64,000 nucleotides of DNA from Rhodothermales bacterium (GCA_028284265.1 JANQRZ010000019.1:427764-491763); one strand, 5' to 3'. Positions 43,449-53,068 are shown, counted from the stretch's first letter. Notes: generated by a model not told the origin, from the letters alone. Program-made: numbers and translations.

Positions 43449-44135
43449 TCACTCGTCCTCCGCCTCCAGCACCTCGACCACCTCGCGAATGAGGTCGAAG
43501 CCATAGCCCCGGCGCATGAGAAAGTCGGAGAGCTTCTTCCGGCGCTTGCGCAGGTCTTCTTCGCGCTGAAGCCGGACCCAGCGTTTGCGCCCGTGCCGTA
43601 GCGCCGTCTCGCGGAGGTCGTCCGGTTCCACCACCTCATCCAGCACGGCGTCAATCGTCTTCGCCGCAACGCCGCGTTTGCGGAGGTCATTGCGGATACG
43701 CTGCGGGCCGTGACCGCGCCCGGTGAGACGCCCTCGTGCGTAGGCGCGGGCATAGTCCTCATCGTCGAGGTAGCCCAACTCGCGCATCCGCTCGACGGCC
43801 TCGTCGGCAATAGCTTCATCAAACCCTTTGCGGGTGAGCTTGCGGCGAACCTCTTCCTCGGTGCGCGCTTGGTAGGCGATGTAGTCGAGCGCAGCGGCTT
43901 TCGCCTTGAGCCGCTCTTCCTCATCGAGCAACGTCTGCTGCTCCTCGACGGTGAGCGCTTGCCCTTTCTTCAGACCGGCCCGAACGGCAAGGTCGAGTGC
44001 GAGGCCGAAGGCGAAGGTGCCGTTGATGAAGACGGAGACGCGCTCGGCGTTGCGCTTCTGCTGGACGAGGCGCGTGATCGCGCCCGGTCGCAGATCGCGC
44101 TTCGGCTCTTCGGTCTCGTCGTGTCTGGTCCGCAT
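43449..44135 (-). CDS. recX: RecX regulatory protein
   Basis: 228 residues from the ATG at 44135 (MRTRHDETEE). It is made of three-helix RecX repeats: ALDYIAYQARTEEEVRRKL, then ERMRELGYLDDEDYARAYAR and GPQRIRNDLRKRGV, ending in a basic FLMRRGYGFDLIREVV repeat. RecX modulates RecA filaments. recA is not adjacent. The gene's stop lies just beyond the ars promoter (15 bases upstream of the -35), so read-through could reach arsR. The N-terminal PGAITRLVQQKRNAERVSVF is typical of Bacteroidota RecX proteins. Confidence 0.88.
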   Translation of the reverse strand: MRTRHDETEEPKRDLRPGAITRLVQQKRNAERVSVFINGTFAFGLALDLAVRAGLKKGQALTVEEQQTLLDEEERLKAKAAALDYIAYQARTEEEVRRKLTRKGFDEAIADEAVERMRELGYLDDEDYARAYARGRLTGRGHGPQRIRNDLRKRGVAAKTIDAVLDEVVEPDDLRETALRHGRKRWVRLQREEDLRKRRKKLSDFLMRRGYGFDLIREVVEVLEAEDE

Positions 44136-44194
44136 CGCTGGTTGGGTGGTTCCGAGAGAGGATACGACCGATCCCTGCCACCATCGCGTCAGTG

Positions 44195-46825
44195 CTACCA
44201 CCGAACTTTGAGGCTGCCCATGGGGAGGATGGGCAAACCAAGTACCTCGGTGGTCTGCACCGCCGAGGCGTCGGGTGCGAACCGCTGCCCGACGGTGTTG
44301 CGCCGGTTGAGGAGATTGTAGGCTTGGAGGCTGGCGTCCCAGTCCAGCCCGAGCGCCCGGAACCCATAGCCCAGCGCGAGATCAACGCGGGCATAGACTG
44401 GCAGCCGCCCGTTGTTGACCTCGGGGCGCACCAGATAGGTCGTCGCCTCGCCATCGAGTGGGTCCGTGTTCTCAGAGCGAGCAACGGGGATGGTGACGGG
44501 ATAGCCACTTCGCACCGTCGCGGCGAGTGAGACGGTCCACCGCTGCAACCGGCCCTGCACGAGCGCCTTGGCGGTGTGTGGCGCGTCGTAGTTGGCCCGG
44601 CGGTAGACTTCGCCCGGCGGGCGTACCTGCGAGCGGGCAAAGGCATACGACAGCCCGACCCGCCATCGCCCACGCTCGACCTGCGCCGAGGTCTCGATCC
44701 CGAACGAGCGCCCGGAACCGGCGGCGTAGTCCGAGAGCAACGCACCGGGCACCTCGTCCTCGTCGCCAAACTCATCGACTGGCAGCAAGATGTCGCCGTG
44801 ATGCCGACCGTAGAGGTCAAGGCCGAGCGAGAGCCAGCGCGCCGGGACAGCTTCGAGTCCGACCGCCGCCTGCCAACCGACGGCTGGGCGCACCGAAGCA
44901 CTCGCAGGAATCCACCGGCTCGCGGCGAGGTCGTAGGTGAACGAGTAGCGGTCGCGGAGGCGGTGGAGGTATTGCACCTGCCGGCTCACGCCCGCCTTCA
45001 GAAACAGCCGGTCCCGCGTCACCACATAGCGGACGTTCAGGCGCGGGCTGACCGAGAGGTACGGCCCCAGCCCGAAGACCTCGACCCGGACACCGGGCTG
45101 CACCTGCCACCGGGCGCTCGGCTGCCACGTATCCTGCACGTAGGCGACCGCCTCGACCGCCTGCACGGAAGCGTTCTGTTCGCTACCGTTCATGTCCATC
45201 GAGAGTGTATCCAACAGGGTCTCGCCTAGCCTGCTCTCGAACGTCCGACCGACGACGCGGAGGCCCGCCCGGAATTGGTGTTGGAGCGAGTTGTAGTAAT
45301 CGGCATCGACTGTGACACCAGACTCGGCGAAGCGGACGCGGTAGTCGCTGTCCACCGAGGTCGAGGCCGTAGTCTGCGCGAGCACCTGTTCATCGGCGCG
45401 GTAGCGGGAATAGTAGCCCGTCGCGGTGACGAACAGGCGGCGGCTGGCGAGCCAGCGGTAGCGCGCCGAGACGACGCGGTTGCCCCACCCGTAGTTCAGC
45501 CGCGCATCGGGCGGCACGGCAACCGAAGCGAAGCGCGAGGTAAACGGCACGTCGGTATCGAGCGCATCGCCACCTTCGTAGACGCTGAGTGAGAGGCGGT
45601 GGTACGGCGATGGGCGGAGGGTCACCTTGGCGTTGAGGTCGTAGAAGTGATATCCCAACCCCTGCTCCGCTCCGATCTCATCATTCCCGAACACTGCAAC
45701 GCTAGGCTGGAAGCGAGGCGAGAGCAGCAGGTCGAGGTACGTCCGGCGGCCCGAAAGCATCAGCGACACGCCCTTCCCGAGCGGTACCTCGCTCACGGCG
45801 CGCAGCGAGACCGGGCTGAGCGCCACGATCCCCGCCGCATCGTCGCGGTCGCCGTCTTTCATCTCCACATCGAGCACCGCCGATAGGCCGCCGCCGTACT
45901 CCGCCGGGAACGAGCCTTTGTAGAGCCGGACGCTCTTGAGCGCCTCGGTCTGAAACGTCGAGAACAGGCCGAAGGTGTGCCAGGGGTGGATGATCGGCGC
46001 ACCATCGAGGAGGTAGCGATTGAAGTGCGGCTCGGAGCCTCGGACCACCATCTCACCCCCAGCCTCGCCCGAGCGCCCGACGCCGGGCAGCCATTCGAGC
46101 GCCTGAAACACATCGCTCTCGCCGAGAAACGCCGGGACCGCCGACGCCTGCCGCACGTCGAGTACGTCCGTGCCGGGAACCGGCTGGAGGTCGGTCCGCT
46201 CGTTCTCCGACCCCTCGACGAGCGCCTCGCTGTCGGTCGATAGGATCTGCGGGCGGAGCCGGATTACGGGGGGCAGTTCGGAGGATTCGGGATAAACCGA
46301 CACCTCCTGCACAACCGGTCGGTAGCCGATGTACGAGACCCGAATGCGGTAGGAACCGGCGGGGAGGTTGGGGAGCGCGAAGTAACCTGCCGGGTTAGTC
46401 GCCGTGCCGAGCTGCAAGCCGACGAGTAAGACGTGTGCCCCCGGCAATACCTCGCCCGTCTCGGCGTCCACGACGGTCCCGCGCAGCGTGGCGCGATAGG
46501 TTTCCGGTTCCAGCCCCGGCGTCGGATACGCGCTGACGATGACGTACTGGCCGGGCCGAAGCTGCTCGGCACGCAGGCCGCTCCCGCGCAGGATCGTGGC
46601 GAGCGCCTGCTCCGGGTCGTCGCCGAGATAGCGCCCGCTCACGGCACGGCCTTCGACGAGCCGCTGGGCATAGACGAGGTCGATCCCGGTCTGCGAGGCG
46701 AGTTGCTGGAGAACGGAGGCGAGGGGGGTCCGCTCCGCCGTCAGCCGGATCGTTTGCCCGTGCGCTGTCGGGGCCGCGAGCGCGGCAAACCCGAGCAGCA
46801 GGACAAAGGCAAAGCGGCGGCACAT
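44195..46825 (-). CDS. FecA-like TonB-dependent receptor with N-terminal signalling (STN) domain
   Basis: 876 residues from the ATG at 46825 (MCRRFAFVLL), with a signal peptide ending at AHGQ. Domains in order: STN (about 22-95; ASVLQQLASQTGIDLVYAQ), a carboxypeptidase-regulatory-like beta domain (about 108-190; GTVVDAETGEVLPGAHVLLV), plug (about 215-335; FLGESDVFQALEWLPGV, MVVRGSEPHFNRYLLDG) and a 22-strand-type barrel to the C-terminal W. The STN domain normally talks to a FecR anti-sigma factor, and the fecR/fecI-like genes directly upstream fit that. The substrate is not evident. Confidence 0.9.
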   Translation of the reverse strand: MCRRFAFVLLLGFAALAAPTAHGQTIRLTAERTPLASVLQQLASQTGIDLVYAQRLVEGRAVSGRYLGDDPEQALATILRGSGLRAEQLRPGQYVIVSAYPTPGLEPETYRATLRGTVVDAETGEVLPGAHVLLVGLQLGTATNPAGYFALPNLPAGSYRIRVSYIGYRPVVQEVSVYPESSELPPVIRLRPQILSTDSEALVEGSENERTDLQPVPGTDVLDVRQASAVPAFLGESDVFQALEWLPGVGRSGEAGGEMVVRGSEPHFNRYLLDGAPIIHPWHTFGLFSTFQTEALKSVRLYKGSFPAEYGGGLSAVLDVEMKDGDRDDAAGIVALSPVSLRAVSEVPLGKGVSLMLSGRRTYLDLLLSPRFQPSVAVFGNDEIGAEQGLGYHFYDLNAKVTLRPSPYHRLSLSVYEGGDALDTDVPFTSRFASVAVPPDARLNYGWGNRVVSARYRWLASRRLFVTATGYYSRYRADEQVLAQTTASTSVDSDYRVRFAESGVTVDADYYNSLQHQFRAGLRVVGRTFESRLGETLLDTLSMDMNGSEQNASVQAVEAVAYVQDTWQPSARWQVQPGVRVEVFGLGPYLSVSPRLNVRYVVTRDRLFLKAGVSRQVQYLHRLRDRYSFTYDLAASRWIPASASVRPAVGWQAAVGLEAVPARWLSLGLDLYGRHHGDILLPVDEFGDEDEVPGALLSDYAAGSGRSFGIETSAQVERGRWRVGLSYAFARSQVRPPGEVYRRANYDAPHTAKALVQGRLQRWTVSLAATVRSGYPVTIPVARSENTDPLDGEATTYLVRPEVNNGRLPVYARVDLALGYGFRALGLDWDASLQAYNLLNRRNTVGQRFAPDASAVQTTEVLGLPILPMGSLKVRW

Positions 46826-46964
46826 GGCGCGGTGAACGGAGCAAGGAACGAGGAGTTGCAGCGAGAAAAGCCACGAAGGGAGGTGCTGCAAAGAGCGCGC
46901 CTTCTCAACGCACCACCCATGCGTTTATGGTCTCCCCTACCCTTGCAGCCTAGAAACACAGCCC

Positions 46965-48113
46965 CTACGGAGCCGACGGCACAATACGGTAGCCACTCGC
47001 CTCATCCCCGTCAATGCGGGCGTCGAGCGCGATAGCCAAGGCGCGTAGCGTTTCGGCGACAGGGCGATCGGACGAGAACGGGCCCGTCACGCGGTCGCCC
47101 TCAAGCGACGGGTCTACGGTAATTGCTACGTCGTAGTGGGCGCTCAGGCGGTCGGCGATGTCGCCGAGGGGCGTCGCTTGGAAATGCCACGTTCCGGTCC
47201 ACGCGAGGGCTTCGGCAATGTCCGTGCGCGTCGGTGGCTCGGGGGCCTGCGCACCAACGACGCGGCTCTGCTGCCCCGGCTCCAGCCGCACCGACTGCTC
47301 TGGCTCCAACCGAGTCGCCAACTCCACCGCCCCACTCGCCAACACGACCTCGGTCTCGACCTCACTCGCGGTCACGCCGAACGTCGTCCCGAGGACGGTC
47401 GTCAGCGCCGTCGCGGTCTCGACGACGAATGGCTCGCCGTTGGGCAGCACCTCGAAGAGCGCTTCGCCCGTGAGCCGAACCCGCCGCTCGCCGTCATCCT
47501 TAGTATCGACCATCAGCCGCGACGACTCGGCGAGCAGTACCATCGAACCGTCGGCTAGCGCCACCACCTCTGTTTCGCCCGATGCGGTCTGGTAGGTCTC
47601 GAACCCGGCATCACGCTGAAGAATGAACACGAGCACCGCAGCAAACGCCACGACCGACATCGCCACCGCCGAGCGCCACACCCAGCGACGAGTGCCGGAG
47701 GCACGCACCGGCTGCCTGTCGGACGCACGCTGACGCACGGCAGGCTTGGCCGCGACCGTCGCTTCCTCCCACACCGCATCGAACGCCTGTTGGTCGGCAC
47801 GGATACGCCGAATCACATCGTCAAGGGCGGGATGCGCCGCGATGGCCGCTTCGAGGCTCGGGCGGGCCGCGATCAGCCGGGCCTCCTCTTCTGGTGCGAG
47901 TACGGCGGGATCGGCGTCACCGAGGGCATAGAGCATGAGGAGGTCGAACTCCGGCAAGTCACGCCGCAAGTCGGCCCCGAGCCGGGCGCGGAGGGCCGTC
48001 CAGAGCGCCAGCGCTTCGGACGTATCGGCATCGTCGCCGAGAGCCTGACGCAGCGCGTCCTGCTCCGCCGGATCGAGCGCCTCGAAAAGAATAGGATCGT
48101 AATGGTCGGCCAT
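46965..48113 (-). CDS. FecR-family anti-sigma factor
   Basis: 382 residues from the ATG at 48113, 5 bases after the sigma stop; a TTG start three codons earlier is also possible. The N-terminal part (about 1-140) is cytoplasmic and helical. A membrane segment follows (RSAVAMSVVAFAAVLVFIL, about 148-168). The FecR domain covers about 175-280 (YQTASGETEVVALADGS, GEALFEVLPNGEPFVVET). The C-terminal STN-like/DUF4974 domain (about 300-375) has GTWHFQATPLGDIADRLSAH. It would hold the sigma factor until the TonB receptor binds its ligand. Confidence 0.9.
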   Translation of the reverse strand: MADHYDPILFEALDPAEQDALRQALGDDADTSEALALWTALRARLGADLRRDLPEFDLLMLYALGDADPAVLAPEEEARLIAARPSLEAAIAAHPALDDVIRRIRADQQAFDAVWEEATVAAKPAVRQRASDRQPVRASGTRRWVWRSAVAMSVVAFAAVLVFILQRDAGFETYQTASGETEVVALADGSMVLLAESSRLMVDTKDDGERRVRLTGEALFEVLPNGEPFVVETATALTTVLGTTFGVTASEVETEVVLASGAVELATRLEPEQSVRLEPGQQSRVVGAQAPEPPTRTDIAEALAWTGTWHFQATPLGDIADRLSAHYDVAITVDPSLEGDRVTGPFSSDRPVAETLRALAIALDARIDGDEASGYRIVPSAP

Positions 48114-48118
48114 AATCG

Positions 48119-48670
48119 TCAACCGGAAACGAGGGACACGTAGCAGAGGGCCAGCACCGTCAGCACGCCACGCAGCCGCTCGAAGGCGCGCTTGACTTGC
48201 ATCTTCACGGCGGCCTCGGTCGTCTCCACCATCTCCGCGATGTCTTTGTAGGGATAGCCCATTTCGCGCAGTTCGATGATGCGCCGCGCCTTCGGCGTCA
48301 GCACCTCCAGCGCCCGTTCGATATCGACGCGCAGTCCCGACGACTCGGTGCCTGCCGGGTCGTGCGGCGGCTGGTCCGGGTCGTAGAGGTATTCGCGCCC
48401 ACTGTAACGGCCCCGATAGAAGTCCTGCACCTCAAACACGGCGGCCTTCATTGCAAAGGCTTTGAACCGGGCCGGGTTCTGGAGCGCTTCGAGGCCAGTG
48501 TGAACGCGAACAAGCGTGTTTTGCACGAGGTCATCAACGTCGGGGCGGTGTCCGATGCGGCTCAGAAAGAACCGGCGCAGAATGGGTTCGAGGTCGGCGA
48601 GCAAGCGTGCTCGGGCCGCCTCATCGCCCGCCTGGGCGTTCAGGACTGCCTCCGAATCGAATGGTTGCAT
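48119..48670 (-). CDS. ECF (FecI-like) RNA polymerase sigma factor
   Basis: 183 residues. Region 2 is seen in FFLSRIGHRPDVDDLVQNTL with VQDFYRGR, and region 4 in LTPKARRIIELREMGYPYKD followed by IAEMVETTEAAVKMQVKRAF. There is no region 3, so it is an ECF type. It lies just upstream of the FecR-like gene and then the STN-type TonB receptor, forming a cell-surface signalling set. Its targets probably include this receptor's promoter; no consensus was derived. Confidence 0.88.
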   Translation of the reverse strand: MQPFDSEAVLNAQAGDEAARARLLADLEPILRRFFLSRIGHRPDVDDLVQNTLVRVHTGLEALQNPARFKAFAMKAAVFEVQDFYRGRYSGREYLYDPDQPPHDPAGTESSGLRVDIERALEVLTPKARRIIELREMGYPYKDIAEMVETTEAAVKMQVKRAFERLRGVLTVLALCYVSLVSG

Positions 48671-48751
48671 GGGCGAGAGTGCCCCTCATGGGGGCGTTCG
48701 CTGATGAGCCGCCGCCGAGCGGCGGGAAGTCACATCGGGGTTGCTGTCCGG

Positions 48752-49660
48752 TCAGCCGATGAGCCGCGCCCCGGCGAGTGCGAGGATGCCTGCGACCATG
48801 GCCGCCTTGAGTAAGGTACTCGCCGTCCCGGCTTGCCGGGCGCGCAGCGCCTCCGGGGCGCTGAGAAGATACCACGCTGCTGCCAGCAGCAACCCCGCAG
48901 CTGGAAGCGACAGCGCGAAGAAGTCCGCCCCAAGTCCGACGGGAATCGCCAGCGGAAACAGCGTCAGCGTTCCCCCAATCACAGCAGCAGCGGCCCAGGT
49001 AGCGACTCCGCCCCCGACTACGAGCGGCAGCGTCCGTGCCCCTCCGACCGCATCGCCTGCGGCGTCCTCGATGTCTTTTGTAATCTCGCGGGCGAGCGTC
49101 GAGCCGAACGCAAACGCAGACCCGAGCAGAGCCGCCTTCCAACCGACCGCCTCTCCAAACGGCGCGACCGCCAGCCCGCCGTAGAAAATCGCCAGCCCGA
49201 GCACGAGCGCAATCGCGAGGTTGCCCACGAATGGTGTGCGCTTGAGCCAGCGGCTGTATCCCCAGAGCAACAGCACCGACGCCACTGCGATGCCGAGGTG
49301 GGTCCACGATAGGAACGCACTCAACCCGACGCCCAGCGCCGAGCACATCGCCCACAGCGCCCGTGCGGCACCAACCGGCACCACGCCCGACGGCACGGGT
49401 CGATCCGGTCGATTCACCCGATCGATTTCCAGATCGAACACATCGTTGACCGCGTTGGCCCCAGCCCCGATGAGCGCGGCACTCAGCATCGCCAACCCCA
49501 CGCTCGGCACATTTGGCGTGGCGAACGCCTCGATCCCTGATGCCAGTAGGCCGCCGAGGGCCACGCCGGCGAAGAACATCACCACATTGAGCGGGCGCAC
49601 CAGCCGGACGAGACCGCCGATTCGCTTTGTGAGCGAGGGTGCCGGGCGCACGACCTCCAT
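48752..49660 (-). CDS. UbiA-type prenyltransferase, geranylgeranylglyceryl-phosphate-like
   Basis: 302 residues, about eight membrane helices. The two Asp-rich motifs are present: NAVNDVFDLEIDRVNRPDRP (about 68-87) and EITKDIEDAAGD (about 192-203). The first is characteristic of UbiA enzymes, and the close match to the archaeal-type digeranylgeranylglyceryl phosphate synthase group fits Bacteroidota homologues. Menaquinone or protoheme prenylation are alternatives. It follows one base after the lipoprotein stop, so the two genes are probably cotranscribed. Confidence 0.85.
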   Translation of the reverse strand: MEVVRPAPSLTKRIGGLVRLVRPLNVVMFFAGVALGGLLASGIEAFATPNVPSVGLAMLSAALIGAGANAVNDVFDLEIDRVNRPDRPVPSGVVPVGAARALWAMCSALGVGLSAFLSWTHLGIAVASVLLLWGYSRWLKRTPFVGNLAIALVLGLAIFYGGLAVAPFGEAVGWKAALLGSAFAFGSTLAREITKDIEDAAGDAVGGARTLPLVVGGGVATWAAAAVIGGTLTLFPLAIPVGLGADFFALSLPAAGLLLAAAWYLLSAPEALRARQAGTASTLLKAAMVAGILALAGARLIG

Positions 49661-49661
49661 C

Positions 49662-50177
49662 TTACCGTTCTCGCTGGACGAGTCGTAGCGTGAGCGTCCC
49701 CTGCACGTTCGTCAGCCCGGCTCCACCGTACTGCATCGGATCGAAGTCTTCGAGGTTGACGGACTTGGCAACGCTCCGGGAAAGCACGGTGTCGCTCTCA
49801 CGCATCAAGGGAATCAGCGAATCAAGGAGCAGGCCAGAGAGCGACGGGCGGTCTTCCTCGCGCACCGTCAGCGTCACGGTGTTCTGTGTCACGGTAAAGT
49901 CGCCGCTGATGAGGTCGGGAAGCTCACCGACGAACTGATAGCGAAGCTGAAATTGACCGCCGCGCTGTGTGTTGAGTAGGTCCAGTGTCGCGCCGGGTTC
50001 GAGGCGGTCCAGCACATCGGCATCAGCGATGGCTCCGGCGTTGGGGTCGAAGAGAAAGTCGGTGATGTCGTACAGTCCTGCCACGTCGGCGGGCGACGTC
50101 GGCGGTTCAGGATCGGTGGTATCGCATCCGGCAAAGAGGATGCAGCAGAACAGAGCAGCGGTGAGGCGGAGGAGCAT
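49662..50177 (-). CDS. hypothetical lipoprotein
   Basis: 171 residues from the ATG at 50177 (MLLRLTAALF). The signal ends in the lipobox LFAGC (lipid Cys at 18), followed by an acidic DTTDPEPP linker. The rest is beta-rich with alternating strands (GQFQLRYQFVGEL, SGDFTVTQNTVTLTVREED), like a small lipocalin-like or DUF barrel. I do not recognise a family. The next gene (UbiA) starts one base after its stop, suggesting an operon. Confidence 0.75.
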   Translation of the reverse strand: MLLRLTAALFCCILFAGCDTTDPEPPTSPADVAGLYDITDFLFDPNAGAIADADVLDRLEPGATLDLLNTQRGGQFQLRYQFVGELPDLISGDFTVTQNTVTLTVREEDRPSLSGLLLDSLIPLMRESDTVLSRSVAKSVNLEDFDPMQYGGAGLTNVQGTLTLRLVQRER

Positions 50178-50271
50178 CGCAGAGAGAAGTGGTGGACGAA
50201 GGGCGGGAGTATACGGCACGCACGAATTGCCGTCGATGGGCTACCCCGCATAAACGGAGCAAGTCATCCCT

Positions 50272-50679
50272 TTATGCTTCTTCGCCATCGCTTTCCAGCC
50301 CCATCAGATAGTCCTCGACGCTGCCGATCACCACGCGCGTCTCGTCCTCGATCTTCTTCGACTTGAGATCGCCCTGCCGGAGCAGCTTCTGGACCTGCCC
50401 CCGGTCGATCATCTTGAGGATGCGCCGCGCCTCAGTGCGGCTGACCGTGTCCTCGCGGTATTCCTCGGCGAAACCCTGCAAAAACTCCAGCGAGCGCGGC
50501 GTGATGCGGATGAGTCGCTGCTCCTCGTTGTCGTCCGAAATCCCCCACGCAAGTTCTGCATCGATCAGGCCCCGGTCCGACCAGCGCACGAGCGTTTGCT
50601 TCGAGATGCGAGTGTCTTCCGAGAGCTTGTCGAGGTCGAGTTCGTGGGCGTCGGTGTCCAGCGTGGAGGGGCCTGTCAT
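50272..50679 (-). CDS. helix-turn-helix protein, MerR/excisionase-like
   Basis: 135 residues. TRISKQTLVRWSDRGLIDAE (about 24-43) resembles the first part of a MerR-type winged helix. RTEARRILKMIDRGQVQKLL with KSKKIEDETRVVIGSVEDYL (about 81-127) looks like a second, excisionase-type DNA-binding fold. A DNA-binding regulator with two similar halves is the best reading. There is no ligand domain. It stands alone between the lipoprotein gene and a secreted hypothetical. Confidence 0.6.
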   Translation of the reverse strand: MTGPSTLDTDAHELDLDKLSEDTRISKQTLVRWSDRGLIDAELAWGISDDNEEQRLIRITPRSLEFLQGFAEEYREDTVSRTEARRILKMIDRGQVQKLLRQGDLKSKKIEDETRVVIGSVEDYLMGLESDGEEA

Positions 50680-50775
50680 GCGAGATCCTCAGGGGTTCAG
50701 TGTCAGTGTCTGTCCGATGCGCGTTACACGGAGAAACAGGCTCAAAGATCCATTTCCTGAGGCTGCCTCTACCGG

Positions 50776-51228
50776 TCAATAGAGCGCCCGGTCGGTCAGG
50801 TTGGCGAGTTCATCGCGGGTGAGAAGCCGCCACGAGGGCGACCCCATCGTGCCGGATTTGGTGCGATTGAACGTCGCTCGCAGCAGTAGGGTCTTGCCGT
50901 CGCCAGCATCCTCCTCAAAGCTCTGGCCGTTGAACCGGAAAACGAAGGTGGCCTGCGTCGGATCGAGGCCGAGCGAGCGTCCGAGGGTATCGACGAAGTA
51001 GCGCACGTCGTCCGTGACGAGATCATTATTTGAGGCCAGTTCGTCCACCACGATGGTATGCGGGCGCTTGTCGTCGTCCGAAGCGAAGGTCTGCACTCGG
51101 ACGCGGGCGTCCTGCCCGTAGGTCTGCCACGTAAAGAGCGTGTCGGTGGGCGTCGCCGCGTGTGGCGTCACGGCGAGGGCAGCGGAGGCGATCAGGAGAA
51201 CGAGAAGAATCGGGCAGGCTTGGCGCAT
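50776..51228 (-). CDS. secreted hypothetical protein
   Basis: 150 residues with a signal peptide (PILLVLLIASAALA, cut near residue 20). The mature part has mixed acidic and beta-like stretches (RVQTFASDDDKRPHTIVVDE, QATFVFRFNGQSFEEDAG) and no membrane segment. I do not recognise it. It lies 42 bases after the AlkA-like gene on the same strand and may share its transcript. Probably periplasmic. Confidence 0.65.
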   Translation of the reverse strand: MRQACPILLVLLIASAALAVTPHAATPTDTLFTWQTYGQDARVRVQTFASDDDKRPHTIVVDELASNNDLVTDDVRYFVDTLGRSLGLDPTQATFVFRFNGQSFEEDAGDGKTLLLRATFNRTKSGTMGSPSWRLLTRDELANLTDRALY

Positions 51229-51270
51229 CGGTTCCAGCGTTGGTTCGATGCACTAGACACGACGCGGGCC

Positions 51271-51939
51271 TCAGCGCAACCTCGGGCGGCTGATTTTCTT
51301 GCGTGGGGCAGGGGTGAACCACTCGTCGGCGTCGGCGGCGCGCCAGAGGTACCAACTCGCGACGCTCCGGTACGGTCGCCACACCTCACCTGCCGCCGCT
51401 AGCTCCTTCGGCTTCGGGAGATCGTCTAGTCCGTAGAGCCGAGCAGCCCCTTTCCGCACACCGAGGTCTGTGAGGGGCAGCACGTCGGGACGACCAAGCT
51501 GAAAGATCAGCAGCATCTCTGCCGTCCACGGTCCGACCCCGCGCACCGCGGTCAGCCGCTTGACGACCTCATCGTCCGACATCGCGTGCAGCATGTCGAG
51601 GTCGGGTACCGTCCCGTCGAGGGTACGTGCCGCAAGGTCGTGGGCGGCGGCGGCTTTGGCGCGGGAGAGACCGACCGACCGCAGGTCTTCAACCGATGTG
51701 TCGAGAATTTCTTCCGGGTCAGGGTGCTCGCCGGGGAAGAGGTCGAGGAGGCGACCGTGGATCGTCCCGGCGGCTTTGCCGGACAACTGCTGGTAGACGA
51801 TGGCCCGGAGCAGTGACTGGAACGGGCTGTCCATCCGCCCGATCACGAGGCGGCACGGCCCGACAAACTCGATCAGGCTCGCCATCGCCGGATCGGCAGC
51901 GGCGAGGTGTGTCGTGGCTTCGTCGAAATCGTACGCCAT
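51271..51939 (-). CDS. DNA-3-methyladenine glycosylase II-like (HhH-GPD)
   Basis: 222 residues. The helix-hairpin-helix is LTAVRGVGPWTAEMLLIF (about 130-147), and the catalytic Asp is in LPLTDLGVRKG (about 155-165, with DLG typical of AlkA). IVYQQLSGKAAGTIHGRLL (about 47-65) is the N-terminal family signature. It excises alkylated purines by flipping them from DNA. There is no AlkA N-terminal domain, so it is the short single-domain form. Its start overlaps the isoaspartyl peptidase stop by one base (TGATG). Confidence 0.88.
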   Translation of the reverse strand: MAYDFDEATTHLAAADPAMASLIEFVGPCRLVIGRMDSPFQSLLRAIVYQQLSGKAAGTIHGRLLDLFPGEHPDPEEILDTSVEDLRSVGLSRAKAAAAHDLAARTLDGTVPDLDMLHAMSDDEVVKRLTAVRGVGPWTAEMLLIFQLGRPDVLPLTDLGVRKGAARLYGLDDLPKPKELAAAGEVWRPYRSVASWYLWRAADADEWFTPAPRKKISRPRLR

Positions 51940-52949
51940 CAGTCCCGATAGATGTCGACGGTCACGTTGCCCTCGGCATCAATCGTGCCCCGGTACATCC
52001 CCGACGTGTTGAACGGCATCGCCACGTTGCCCTCGGCGTCAAGGGCAATCACGCCGCCTGTGCCACCAAGATCTGTCAGCTTGTCGTGGATGACCGTGTG
52101 GGCCGCTGCCTCGACCGACTCGCCGAGGTACATCATCCGGGCCGAGATGTCATGCGCGATGGCAAGACGGATGAAGTATTCGCCGTGGCCCGTCGCAGAG
52201 ACGGCGCAGGTCCGGTCGTCGGCGTAGGTGCCCGCCGCGATGATCGGCGAGTCGCCGACGCGCCCGAAGCGCTTGTTGGTCATCCCGCCGGTCGACGTTG
52301 CCGCGGCGAGATGTCCGTTCTGGTCGAGCGCGACGGCCCCAACGGTGCCGGTCATCTGCCACGCCTCGGGGTCAGTCTGCAAGAAGCCACTCTCGGAGCG
52401 CTCGCGCTCCTGCACCCGCCGCAGCGTCTCGCGCCGACGGTCGGTGTGGAAGTAGGTGTTCTCGACCTCCTCTAGCCCGTGCTGCCGGGCGAACGCCTCG
52501 GCCCCGCTGCCGGTGAGCATGACGTGGGGGGACTGCTCCATCACGAGCCGAGCCGCGAGGATCGGATTCTTGATGGTAGTCACACCCGCGACAGCTCCGG
52601 CGTTGAGCGTCGCGCCGTCCATGATCGAGGCATCGAGTTCGACCGACGCTTCGCTGGTGAAGACGGCTCCCTTCCCGGCGTTGAAGAGCGGCGCGTCCTC
52701 CATCGGTGGAATCGCTGCCGCGACTGCATCAACAGCCGAGCCGCCCTCTTGGAGTACGGCAAACCCGGCGCGGAGCGCGGCTTCGAGAGCGGCGCGGTAC
52801 TCGGCCTCGCGCTCGGGCGTCATGTTGCCACGCTCGATGGTCCCCGCCCCGCCGTGGATAGCGAGCACGACCGGCGGTGAATCGGAGGACTGTGCGGATG
52901 AGGGCACGGCGAAGGTTAGCAGCGTAAAGCAGAGAACAGAGCGAAACAT
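51939..52949 (-). CDS. isoaspartyl peptidase/L-asparaginase (N-terminal nucleophile type)
   Basis: 336 residues with an N-terminal signal (CFTLLTFAVPSSAQ), so it is probably periplasmic. The substrate-pocket start LAIHGGAGTIERG and the LFNAGKGAVFT block are family hallmarks. The nucleophilic Thr, exposed by autocleavage, is in TGTVGAVALDQNG (about 196-208), and GNVAMPFNTSGMYRG closes the small subunit. It cleaves isoaspartyl dipeptides and L-asparagine. It heads a likely operon with the glycosylase gene. Confidence 0.9.
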   Translation of the reverse strand: MFRSVLCFTLLTFAVPSSAQSSDSPPVVLAIHGGAGTIERGNMTPEREAEYRAALEAALRAGFAVLQEGGSAVDAVAAAIPPMEDAPLFNAGKGAVFTSEASVELDASIMDGATLNAGAVAGVTTIKNPILAARLVMEQSPHVMLTGSGAEAFARQHGLEEVENTYFHTDRRRETLRRVQERERSESGFLQTDPEAWQMTGTVGAVALDQNGHLAAATSTGGMTNKRFGRVGDSPIIAAGTYADDRTCAVSATGHGEYFIRLAIAHDISARMMYLGESVEAAAHTVIHDKLTDLGGTGGVIALDAEGNVAMPFNTSGMYRGTIDAEGNVTVDIYRD

Positions 52950-53068
52950 AGACGGGGCGACAGGTGGAGACGAAGTATACGGCGCTTGTCCCGATCTCCT
53001 AGAACACTTCGTTCCGTATCCCCGCTCACCCTTCTTATGTTGTCGCCGTGATTCATCGAGGTCTAGCT

